Positions 1-10,069 of a stretch of 64,000 bases of DNA are shown here, one piece after another. The stretch's first letter is position 1, and each line of letters begins with the position of its first letter. Position numbers and translations under genes: made by a program. The notes under the pieces were generated by a model, which was not told the origin of the DNA, made no database searches, and saw only the letters and a program-made list of their open reading frames with translations. Origin of the DNA: Posidonia oceanica (taxonomy: Eukaryota > Streptophyta > Magnoliopsida > Alismatales > Posidoniaceae); contig JAZBRS010000074.1 of the NCBI GenBank assembly GCA_037176725.1, positions 63,120,001 through 63,184,000 of the forward strand, given 5' to 3'.

Positions 1-597
1 GAAGAGACAGGAAGAGGTCAGGAATGATAGGTGCAAGCCCTATCAAGACCAGACCACCAGGAATGATAGGTGCAAGCCCTATCAAGACCAAGAAGAGACA
101 GGAAGAGGTCAGGAATGATAAGTGCAAGCCTTATCAAGACCGGACCACCAAGAATGATAGGTGCAAGCCCTATCAAGACCAGGAAGAGACAAGAAGAGGT
201 CAGGAATGATAAGTGCAAGCCTTATCAAGACCGAACCGCCAGGAATGATAGGTGCAAGCCCTATCAAGACCAAGAAGAGACAGGAAGAGGTCAGGAATGA
301 TAAGTGCAAGCCTTATCAAGACCGGACCGCCAGGAATGATAGGTGCAAGTCCTATCAAGACCAGGAAGAGACAGGAAGAGGTCAGGAATGATAAGTGCAA
401 GCCTTATCAAGACCGGACCGCCAGGAATGATAGGTGCAAGTCATATCAAGACCAGGAAGAGACAGGAAGAGGTCAGGAATGATAAGTGCAAGCCTTATCA
501 AGACCAGACCGCCAGGAATGATAGGTGCAAGTCCTATCAAGACCAGGAAGAGACAGGAAGAGGTCAGGAATGATAAGTGCAAGCCTTATCAAGACCA
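1..597. repeat. 91-bp tandem array, 3' UTR of element A
   Basis: About 6.5 copies of a 91-bp unit, cut by the window edge. Each unit holds two half-units, both starting near 'ggaatgata' and ending 'atcaagacc'. One half carries GATAGG, loop TGCAAGC, CCTATC; the other carries GATAAG, loop TGCAAGC, CTTATC, so both stems are perfect. The array lies between the extra ORF and the expected 3' LTR of minus-strand element A. Short reading frames through it on both strands are by-products of the period. Hypervariable 3' UTR tandem repeats are known in Tat-lineage elements of other plants. Confidence 0.9.
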
Positions 598-1128
598 GAC
601 CAGAAGAAAAGGATGCAAGGAGAGATGCGATACCATTGGGCAACAAAAAAAGATGCCCCTGGTATCAGGGATGATACCAGGGGACAACCGAAGCTCCCTT
701 TGCATCGAAAAGCGATAGACTAAGCTGACATGCTTGTCAAACGAGTAGTTAGGGCTACCAGCCCGGTGAAGACCCAGCCGGGAGCACTTGGTGGCTTTGT
801 CTGTGTTGACGGTGCTGGTCAGCAAAGATTCTGGCATCCAAGTGAAACGCAGGGTCTTCTTGTAGATTCCCTTGGTGCTGATTGTGTTGGTAGTTGCTTC
901 TGAGCTGTCAGGTTCTGATAGTGCCCTTCTCATGACTCCGAGGGGCTGAAGAAATATGCTGAAGATATGATTGTAAGACCATGTATGCACCGTGTTATGG
1001 AAGCCAAATCAAACACACAAGCACATGGTACAAAACACCCTTGCATTAACAAAGTCTTGATTACACGCCTGTAATAGGCAAAACAGAGTACAGCAAGACT
1101 CAAAAAGGGATATGTAGATGTAGACGCC
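598..1128 (-). other. conserved 3' UTR block of element A
   Basis: This non-coding stretch lies downstream of the extra ORF. Its left part (about 620-770) is shared with element D (25288-25430) and element B (54220-54344). It contains the hairpin at 656-683, then 'gcatcgaaa', 'cttgtcaaacgagtagtt' and 'taccagccc'. The remainder to 1128 shows no recognisable gene. Confidence 0.7.
656..683 (-). other. 11-bp perfect hairpin in 3' UTR
   Basis: CCCCTGGTATC at 656-666 and GATACCAGGGG at 673-683 form a perfect 11-bp stem with a 6-nt loop. The equivalent site in element B (54238-54264) is also perfect but carries G/C where this one has A/T. An RNA structure or a protein-binding palindrome is inferred; the function is unknown. 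Confidence 0.75.
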
Positions 1129-2382
1129 CTAGTCAGTCCAGGCCTTCTTCGACTTCCTAGTGTCAGGGAACAAAGGTGCGCCAGGTGGGATCTCATTAAT
1201 GGGCCAGAGCCCCTGCACTTCAGTCAGATACTCAGGAGTACATCTTGAGCCCCTTGCTACTACAATGTCTGTGGATTTTACGCCATGGTGCATAAGGTCT
1301 GCAAGCTCTGTTGTGGCGCAGCAACAATGCTGAAAGGATAGGGCTGGAGCAGCTTCGGTGCGGTGCTGTCTATAAATGCTCCTTGGCGGAGACCAAATTG
1401 CCACATAACCCGGATGGAGTGATACTCTACGCCTTCAGTGAACCCCGGTAGGACGACCAGGCGCATGTCGCAGGCGCCGAAGAAGACAGTGAATGGCTCT
1501 ACTGCAGACGGGATGATACGCCAGGTTACTATATCATCAGTTAGCTGTTCCAGCCTTTCGTACTCCTCGTGGACAGTCTTGACAGTCTTGGCATGGTCGC
1601 TACTGCAGTACGTCTCAAATGCATGCTTCTGGGGGCGTAGGATGTCTACCTCCAGGTGTCCGGCCAACAACACTTGTACCAGAGCCCCACAGCCATGAAA
1701 GTGGCGGTAGCAGTGTGAAATGCGGTCCAGTCCGCGGTACGTCTCATCCAAGATGACAGGTGTCAGGTCGATTTGGCGGGTCACCACAGCAAGGGCGATC
1801 TCCGCAATCTCAATAGCTACAGTCATCCGGCCATGACTGAAAATCAGCTCACCCAAAAAGCGGGTGACAAAGTCGCGTAGCCACAATTCATCTCCCAGTT
1901 CGGCGCGCTTCTTGGAGACTTCCTCAAAATAGTTCAGGCGGAGCGCAGGTACGGGTCTATCGACGCAGACCAGTCTTTTCTCGTAGATTTGTGTAGAGAG
2001 CACCGTGAGTTGCCTCAGGACGGTGACATAGCCAGAATGCCTCATGAACACAGCGGGTCCCATGAGCGTGGAGAAGCCGCAGATTCAGCGCACTTCCTCC
2101 AGTGTAAGTGTCAGCTCCGTCTTGCCAAAACGGAAGACATGGTGCGCTGGTTTCCAGAACCTTGTAGCAGCACACAAGAGATGTCGGCTGACCTCCACAT
2201 CAGCGGCTTTCAGGAGTCTGGGTGGGATGCCCCATAGGCTCAGCTTTTCACGATCAGCTTTGGTGAGCATGGCGATCCATCCTCAGAGAGTCTCAGAGCA
2301 GTGTGTTGGGGTCACCAAGGTGGGGAAACCCATGATAGGCGAGGATGCAGGCAGCTGGTGCGAAACCTTAAGGTACCTGTAG
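1129..2382 (-). pseudogene. extra ORF downstream of integrase, DUF7745-like (element A copy, broken)
   Basis: The protein resembles the DUF7745 / plant-mobile-domain-like family found in plant transposable elements. The family-type signature, FWKPAHHVFRFxKTELTxTLEEV, is at about 2085-2160. Its biochemical role is not known. It lies on the same strand as pol, about 1.7 kb downstream of the integrase stop, and has a homologous copy in the same place in element B. Reading is broken by TGA at 2283-2285, TGA at 2085-2087 (Arg codon CGA in B), and a frame change near 1330, after which the final 65 or so residues match B in another frame. It shows no signal peptide or membrane segment, so it is not env-like. 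A possible splice acceptor (CAG before GTACCTT) near 2376, also seen in B, suggests expression from a spliced RNA; that is inference. Confidence 0.75.
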
Positions 2383-4063
2383 CCAAAGCTGTTTCATCAA
2401 TCCAGAACATGTACAGGCATGTAACACTGGCAAACAGAGAAGCAGATGTGCATATAAAGCTGATAAAGCAGTTCAAATGCTACAGTTAGCAATCAGACCA
2501 CAGAATTCAAGCACATTCAGCTAAGCAAAAGGGGGCATCGCCTATTCAAGGCAGAGCCACACAAAGGGCACCCTTGTCCTCATCCGTGCGGAGCGAGGAG
2601 ACAAGGGAAGGGGGCTTCGTTCGCCGGGAACAAAGTCACAAAGGAGGCACGCTTGTCCTTGTCCTGTACGGAACAAGGGGACAAGCGGAAAAGAGACTTC
2701 ATCCGTCCAGATCGAAATCGCACAGGGATTAGGGGTAGCGCCTGATTGCACAGACTCGACGGCCCAAGGGGGGCCCCATGGGGTGCCAAGGTTGTCCCGC
2801 TGCCTCTGGAGTGATCGCCCTATCTCTGACTACTGATGCTTTCCCTGAGCTGCTGGACTGGTAGTGATTGGTTGATCTGAGGCTTGGAGGCGGTCAACCT
2901 GCCTTGGCAGAAGTACTGCCCCAGCACTGAGCCGAGCCTTGCAGAGTGGGAGGAAAGGGGTTGGGGATGATTTGATAGCAAATAGGTGCATGCAAGCTCT
3001 ATACTAAACCTATCGCCCTCAGCATACAGAGTGCTTGATGCCTGCTGCAAAGGAAGGAGCGGTCTCTGACTCACCAGACTCTACTCGGATTCCTAACTGT
3101 TGGTGGCGCTCCGAAAAGGGTATTATGGGCGCTCGGGTGGTGGTGTAGTGAGGACGGGCTCCATGCCAAACTCTCAAGGAGCTACACCTACTCTTTTCAT
3201 TTTTTTTCTCTTGTCTCTTTTTTTTCTGCTCTTACATAGGTATGTAGTACTTTCCCTATCCCTGGCCTGGGGGGATAATGGGTGTCTGGTAATGGCTGGG
3301 AGGAGTGGTTAGGCCACATAGGATCTGTGTAATTCCCAGATGCAAATCTGGTTCCTCTCTAAGACAGGGAAAGGGGGCGGAATCACGCTGCTTGCCTTTG
3401 TTTTTTGGGGGGCTGACTTTTGTTTCTTTTCTTTTTTTTCCTTTTTGTTTTGCTTGTTTTTGTTTCCTTTTTGTCTTTCCTTCCTTGTTCTTTTTCTCTT
3501 TTCTTCTTTTCCTCTCTTTTTTTTTGGCTTGCAGGCTTCCGTTGTCCCTAACTTAGAGGTAATGGGCGCTTGGTTTTGAGACAAAAGGGGCTAGGCTTTG
3601 TATGACTTGTGGATTTGCAGGCATGGATGTGGATCCTCCCCAAGGCAAATTGGAGGGACGAGGTCGTACTACACACCTCTATCTCCAGGGTTAACTCTTG
3701 TCTTCGCCTTCTAGTCTTCTGTGGTGGCTAGGCTAAGGCATGTAGGTCTTGCTTACACTCTCTCACACCCTAGGATTTTTTCCTCCCTCTTGAGGTGTAG
3801 GTCCTGAAGGGGTTTAGACATTTCGTCTGTCCTCGTTGGATGGTGGCTCCCTCACTAGTTAGGACATCCAAGTAGTGTCAGGCGAGGTAGAGGGTACTCC
3901 TTCCAAAGCAGGCAAGCATCTCCGATTTTTGTCATCGGGCCTATGATAGTAATGTACATAATACTTTACAACTTTCTCTGCTGAAAAATAAACAAGTCTA
4001 AAATGCATGGGAAAGAAGGAATGGAAGAAGTAAGAAAGAAAAGGTGTGCAAGGCGGTGGCGGG
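2383..4063 (-). other. spacer between integrase and extra ORF, polypurine-rich
   Basis: This 1.7-kb stretch has no convincing gene. On the coding (minus) strand it contains long polypurine runs, the complements of the T/C-rich tracts at about 3195-3235 and 3397-3528. A similar spacer with the same kind of tracts is found at the same place in element B (62380-63721). The two spacers also share 'ttggtggcgctccg' (3100, 62772) and 'ggtggctccctcac' (3842, 63465), so they are homologous. Confidence 0.6.
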
Positions 4064-5330
4064 CTACTGGTAGTACTTCATGAGGTAGCATGAATTGACC
4101 GGCTCAGACTGCTCGACCTGATCCATGTCCTCAAGGACGGCTGCACCGCCGGAGAAGATCCGCTTGATTAAGAAGGGGCCACGCCAGTTGGGCCGGAATT
4201 TCCCTCGATTGTCGGGGAGATGGATGGCTCGGAGGACCATATCCCCTAGATCGAAGCTTCTGGGCCTAACCTTCTTCAGGTATGCTCTGGCCGAGCACTT
4301 CTGGTAGCACTGAGCATGATGTATGGCTTGCAGCCTATGCTCATCAATCAGGTTTAGCTGGATACGACGGTCATCGACCCATTCTGCTTCTTCCAGCTCA
4401 GCTTCTCGTAGGATCCGCAGTGAGGGGATCTCTACTTCGATAGGCAGCACTGCCTCCATACTGTACACCAGAGAATACGGAGTGGCTCTTGTTGAGGTCC
4501 GGACTGACGTCCTGTACGCCTAGAGTGCGTACGAAAGCTTATCATGCCAGTCCTTGTGAGTCTCTGCCATCTTTTTCAAGATTTTGACAAGGTTCTTGTT
4601 GGCAGACTCTACCGCACCATTCATCTGTGGCCGATAAGGCGAGGATCGGTGATGCTTGATGTGGAAGCTCTACAGGTAGTCTTCGATCTTCTTAGCAATG
4701 AACTTTGTGCCATTATCAGAGATGAGCGCGTGTGGGACCCCATACCGGGCTATGATATTGTTTCTGATAAACTTTTCGGTAGCCACGGTAGTAACTGTCT
4801 TGTAGGAAGCCGCTTCCACCCACTTAGTAAAGTAGTCGATCGCCACCAGAATGTAGCGATGACCGTTGGCAGCTGGTGGGTGTATGGCGCCAATGACATC
4901 GATCCCCCAGGTGGAGAAGGGCCATGGCGAAGACATGCTGTGCAATTCCTGTGGGGGCACATGTATGAAGTTTCCGTGTATCTGGCAGCTATGGCACTTG
5001 CGCACAAATTGGCAGCAGTCTGCCTCCATGGTTGACCAGAAGTAGCCTTGGAGCATGATCTTTTTGGTCAGCAACACACCATTCATGTGAGGGCCGCAGG
5101 TCCCTGCATGGACTTGGAGCATCAGTGTGTCGGCCTCCTTTTTGTCTACACAGCGTAGGAGCATCTGGTTGTAGGATCTTCTGTATAGATGTCCCGCTCC
5201 TATCACATACTTTGACGCCAGATGTGCCAAAGTCTTTCTATCTGTTGTTGAGGTGCAAGGTGGGGGGCTGCCTGACTCCAGGAAGACTTTAATGTCGTGG
5301 TACCATGGGAGTTCCTCTGTTGGATCTACC
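4064..5330 (-). pseudogene. Ty3/gypsy integrase (element A)
   Basis: Integrase inserts the cDNA copy into chromosomal DNA. Three parts are visible. First, an N-terminal HHCC zinc module (HAGTCGPHMNG, then CHSCQIHG) at about 5145-5015. Second, a DDE core with the first Asp in TWGIDVIG, the second in LISDNGTKF and the Glu in NGAVESAN. Third, a C-terminal GPY/F-type module (KFRPNWRGPFLIKRIFSGG) near 4180. All catalytic residues are present. The frame is interrupted by TAG at 4670-4672, just after the second Asp, and TAG at 4520-4522 (a Trp codon is likely ancestral). It is in the same frame as RT and ends at 4064 with the common Tat ending (LMKYYQ). The domain is inactive as it stands but is clearly recognisable. 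Confidence 0.92.
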
Positions 5331-5389
5331 TCCTCGATAGTCATGCAGTGTGCAGGCTGTTCCACACGAGAGACGGATACGTCCACTGC

Positions 5390-5800
5390 ACGGCCTTTGG
5401 GTATGGAGAGCCAAGATGCTAAGGTCGCTAGAGCATCTGCATAGGCGTTCTTGGCTCTATTCATGTAAGTGAAGCGGATGTCTTCAAATTCTTCTATTAG
5501 GTTTAGGAGGCATTCATGGTAAGGTACCAGCTTGGGGTCCTTGGTCTTCCAGTCGCCGTTAACTTGGGAGATGACTAGCATTGCATCTCCGTGCACATGC
5601 AGCTTGCGCACATCATGCTCGAGGGCGACTTGCAGTCCAAGAAGGCAGGCTTCTTATTCTGCCTCATTGTTGGTGCAAGGGAATATCATCTTCCTTGCAA
5701 AGGGGATTAGAACTCCCTGCGGCGTTGATAGGACAGCGCCGATGCCTTTGCCCCTTCTATTGACTGCGCCATCGAAGTACAGATGCCACTGTAACTCGTC
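5390..5800 (-). pseudogene. second, archaeal-type RNase H (aRNH) of Tat lineage
   Basis: RNase H removes the RNA template strand during cDNA synthesis. The segment between the RT/RNase H module and integrase reads LYFDGAVN (first catalytic Asp), an NNEAE motif, then KLHVHGDAMLVISQVNGDW and finally NAYADALATLASW. This is the archaeal-type RNase H gained by Tat-lineage elements, and it is the best lineage marker in the window. It carries TAA at 5654-5656 directly after NNEAE and TAG at 5813-5815 just before the domain. It shares the reading frame of pol. Confidence 0.88.
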
Positions 5801-5917
5801 TTCAGGATCCTTCTACTCTGAATCCTCCATGGCGAACAAGATGTCTTCATCGGGGAACTGTGTCTGCAGAGGCTGGTATTCAGGTAAAGGGAAGTCGGCC
5901 AGATGATCTACCATTGC

Positions 5918-7567
5918 CTAACCCTTCATTGATTTCTGCGTGACGAAGGTGATGTCATATTGAGACAATAACACCTGCCACTTAACACATCTGCCCACCA
6001 TAGCCGGCTTCTGAAAAAGGAACTTGATTAGGTCATGCCAGCATAAGAGCTGAACTGGGTGCGCCATCATGTAATGCCTTAGCTTCTGTGCAGCCCAGAC
6101 TAGAGACAAGCAGGTCTTCTCTATGGTGCTATACCTGGCTTCGCAATCAGTAAACTTCTTGCTCAGGTAGTAGATGGCACGCTCCTTTCTACCGGTTTCA
6201 TCGTGCTGGCCCAGGACGGCGCCCATGGAATGTTGCGTGGTAGAAAGATAGAGAATCAGGGGTCTCCCTAGCACAGGAGAGACCAAGACAGGAAGCTTGA
6301 TCAGGAGCTGCTTGATCTTGTCAAATGCAGCTTGGCACTCCTCGCTCCTGTTGATCCATGCATTCTTCTTCAGGAGCTTAAAGATCGGTTCGCAGATAGG
6401 AGTAAGTTGTGCAATGAACCGGTTGATAAACTGCAGATGCCCTAGTAGGCCTCTGACTTCTTTCTCAGTCCTAGGGGGTGGCATGTCCACGATGGCTTTG
6501 GCCTTACTCGGGTCCACTTCGATTCCCCTCTGGCTGACGATGTAGCCCAATAGCTTGCCGGATGATACCTTGAACATGCATTTACTGGGGTTAATACGGA
6601 GCTTATACTTCCTCAGGCGATCAAAGAGCTTCTTGAGGCAGATAAGGTGATCCTCAGGCTCTCTAGACTTAGCAATAATGTCGTCCACGTAGACCTCGAC
6701 TTCTTGGTGCATGAGGTCGTGGAATAATGCTATCATGGCCCTTTGATATGTTGCTTCGGTGTTCTTGAGCCCAAATGGCATGACCTGATAGCAGAAGACT
6801 CCCCAGGGGGTGATAAATGAGGTCTTCTCCATGTCTTCTTCTGCCATTCTGATCTGATTGTAGCCGGAGAAGCCGTCCATGAAGGAGAGCATCTTGTGCC
6901 CTGCGGTGTTGTCGACTAGGACGTCAATATGAGGCAATGGCAAATCGTCCTTGGGACTCGCCTTGTTCAGGTCCCTGTAGTCGATACATATCCGGACTCG
7001 GCCATTCTTCTATGGCACTGGCACAATGTTCGCAAGCCACTCTGGATAGAAGATGACCTTGAGAAAACCAACGCTGTGCTACTTCATGATTTCCTCCTTG
7101 ATTTTGAGCAGCCACTGTGGTCACCACTTCTGAAGCTTCTGCTTTACTGGCTTTGCGTCTGGGTCTAGAGGCAAGTTATGCGCCACGATCTCGACATCAA
7201 GGCCGACCATGTCTTCATAGCTCCAGGCGAAGACATCTGCGTATTCCATAAGGAATGCAATAAATTCTACTCTGGCCTGGAGCGGTAGTAGGGCGCTGAT
7301 GCAAACCTCTCTGACATCTTCAACTGTGCCAACATTGATAACCTCCGTCTCTTCCTCAACGTGGAGGTTGGGCCCTTCCGGGTCGTCATCATAAGGCTGG
7401 AACTCAGGCGACGGTTCATCATTCTCATCTATAGCTAAATCCCCCTCCCCCTCATATGCAATGAGTTCTGAGAGGATCTCCTCCTCAAATGTAGGATCTA
7501 TAATGTCGAAGGAGTAAACAGGTTCCGCCTCTTGATCCGGATGACGCCTCAAGATGGTCACACTCAC
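5918..7567 (-). pseudogene. reverse transcriptase and first RNase H (element A)
   Basis: RT copies element RNA into DNA. The N-terminal connector (7567-7121) ends with the Tat-typical VFAWSYEDMVGLD and KPVKQKL. The RT core follows: ICIDYRDLNKASPKD near 6975, MPFGLKNTEATYQRAM, and the catalytic YVDD near 6690. RNase H is at about 6290-5920 (YYLSKKFTDCEARYSTIEK). Its first catalytic position reads LYLS, with no Asp, as is usual for the degenerate first RNase H of Tat elements. Nonsense codons in one constant frame are at 7121-7123 (TGA), 7079-7081 (TAG), 7010-7012 (TAG) and 5918-5920 (TAG). No frameshift is needed between here and integrase. Confidence 0.93.
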
Positions 7568-7726
7568 CTGACTATTTTTGTGGGCTCGGTGGGTGACGTC
7601 TACTTCAGTGGCCCCTGGTCCCGCTGACTGATCTGGCTGTCCTAGCTACTCTGTCTGCTCTAGCACCACTGTCACTGCTGGGACTGTCTGGAATGCAGGG
7701 ACTACTCTGTCTGCAACTGCTGCTGT

Positions 7727-8878
7727 CTATACTGTCTCATCCTCCACGTTCTCAGATGTGCTTGTGGGGAGTGCCGGAGATGGGCAATTGTTTTCTAGGC
7801 GACGAATCTGTGTACTGTCGCTAGATGCGCCGCTTATGCGGGGCATGCACCGCACGAACCACCTAGACTCGCCTTCAGGTTGTGAAGTGATTAACTTGTC
7901 TGGCCTAGTGGGTGTTGCCTCCAGTTCTTCTTCCAAGACCATGATTGAGGAATGGTCTTGCGGCAGGGAGGGATCCGTGGCCACGGCTTTCCCTTTCTTC
8001 AGCGTGTGCTGCTTGGCGGCGTCTTTAGCGAACACCGCGAGTTGTTCCTGGAAGAGCAATTCCAAGTCTTCAAGCTTGTTAGCCACTTGGGCTTCTGCAG
8101 TCGCACCTTCCTCATCTTCGGAGGGTGTGTCGACGTAATAAGCACAAGCGACCTCTTCAGAGTCCTGCCCGACGATTCCTGCACCTATGGGGCCTGCTCT
8201 GGCTTCTAGACATATCACCGGCCGGGGCATCTGTTCTGTTACTGGCTGGTTGGCTGGCTGACCTCCTGGCACGACTGGTTGCGGCACTGGGGGGATCAGA
8301 GATGCGAACAAGCTGGTCAGGGATGTCACTGACAACGACACCGACAGGGACAGTGTTGTGGTGGAGGGGAGGCAAAGGCGCTCTTCTGAAGGTCCAATAG
8401 TTGGACGGTTGCTCTAAGGGATGAAGCGCCGGCACCCATGTGTGATGGTGGTTGTTTCTCTATTGTAGCGGCGAGGGTCTTCCACAATGTTAGATCTGCT
8501 GAAGCTAACGGCGGTATGGCTGATGGTGCCGCCTGCTTTGCTTGTGGAGCTACTGATGAGGCAGGCTGAGTCACGCCATCGCCTGAATTAACTGATTGCA
8601 CCCTCGGAAAAGGTAACTTCAGTACTGGTGCGGCTGCAGCCGCGAGTGGACAAGTGGCGGGTGCCTGCAGAGGTACTCTGGATTCTGGAGCTTCCGAAAT
8701 GGTTGTCATAGGCACTGGTGAAGCTGCAGAAGAAGAAACCGTCATCTCTGACACGGACTTTGCTAAATCTGCCACTGTATCAAGATAAGGGAGGGCCAGG
8801 CAGACTGACCGGGAGATTGCAGGGCTACTCTGGGCTTCTTCCTTGGACTGTGCTAGAATAACCATGCCAGGCTACTCT
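7727..8878 (-). pseudogene. low-complexity linker between protease and RT
   Basis: The translated segments (8865-8326 in one frame, 8341-7727 in the pol frame) are rich in Pro, Ala, Ser, Glu and Val, with a short predicted helical stretch (NKLEDLELLFQEQLAVFAKDAAKQ). They correspond in position to the variable linker between protease and RT. A frame change falls near 8330. I recognise no enzyme domain. The piece 7568-7726 contains further stops. Confidence 0.55.
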
Positions 8879-10069
8879 TCATCGGAATAACAATCCTCTA
8901 TGCAGACCCACTCCTCTGTCGGCTGTGGGGGGCCTTTGGCATGGTGCTGGCTGGGCTATTGTTGGGCTCGTGTTCAGGTCGAGAATACCTGTACTGACAA
9001 AGTTAGTGAGGTCCTGAGGGATCACGAGCTTCCGCCTCCCTGAATGCAGGCGCTCACCGTCGCGGGGTTGCCATTCATATCCTAGGCCTTGGAACTTTTC
9101 GCGCTCCTCGGTAGTAACCGGCTCGGTGATCCCTTGGCCGTGATGCCCAAGTGGTGTTCCCTTCTCATAGCCCCACCTGGGGCAAATGTTCTCGACCATC
9201 CTGGAAGGATTACAATGAACGGCCAGAGAGCTGACACGCTCAAGAAGAGGAATAAAGTTAACCAGCTCAAACCAGTTAACACGGTACAGGGTATCCATCG
9301 GCTTAGGATCAAATTGGACAGTTGGCCGGGATACAGAAGAGACCACCTCGACCGGTTCCTTGTCAAAGTTTTCCACCATTACAACGATAACATCGTCATC
9401 GTAGCGAAACTTGATCATTCGGTGGAGGGTCGAGGGGATCACCTGATGCTTGTGCAGCCAAGGGCGCCCAAGCAGAAGATTAAAAGAGGGCTCCAAGTCG
9501 ACGATATAAAACTCAACATCGAATTCGACCGATCCAATGGTAAGAGGAATAACCAAGATTCCCAAAGAATCATGGTGCGTATTGTCAAAAGAGGTCATTC
9601 CTTTCACGGTAGGCATGATATCCTTGGCCTTGAATCCGAGCTTCAATGTTGTGCGTAGGGGACAGACGTTAAGGCCTGACCCATTATCGACCAGCGAGAG
9701 GGGAATGCGAAACCTTTTGAACTGCACCGTGATGAATAGGGGCTGATTATGGTTAGTCCCCACCAGAGGCAGTTCATCGCTTGAGAAAGAGATGACCTGC
9801 GGCTCCATGATCATACCCACCATATTTTCCAAAGTTGAAGGCTCGATAGTTTAGGACACATGAGCGGCTTGGAACACACGGAGGAAAGCCTCTCGGTGTT
9901 CATGGGAAGAATGGATCAGGTCCCAGATGGATATGTCAGCCTTTACTTTTTTCAGCTGGGCCGTTATGTCAGCTGAAGGCTGGTCTTTTTTGGTGGTGGG
10001 GATAATGACTCTGGTGGTAGGTTCTGTAGAGGGGGGATCACGGGATTGGCTTACTGGAGGTTGGCTCAC
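8879..10069 (-). pseudogene. retropepsin-like aspartic protease (element A)
   Basis: The protease cuts the polyprotein. The upstream part reads KADISIWDLIHSSHEHREAF, a typical Tat segment before the protease. The active-site motif LVDNGSGLNVCPL is at about 9690 (D-N-G-S, normal for this lineage), followed by the flap and the second motif FNLLLGRPWLH near 9450. A short G-patch-like segment, EREKFQGLGYEWQP, follows near 9080. A TAA at 9851-9853 separates the upstream part from the protease proper. Downstream this frame stays open to 8879 and is the frame of RT and integrase. The gag part is in another frame, and the shift falls at about 10070-10140. Confidence 0.88.

Noticed and set aside
1129..2382. 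Envelope-like gene downstream of integrase
   Set aside because: No signal peptide, membrane segment or glycosylation-rich ectodomain. The sequence fits the DUF7745 type instead.
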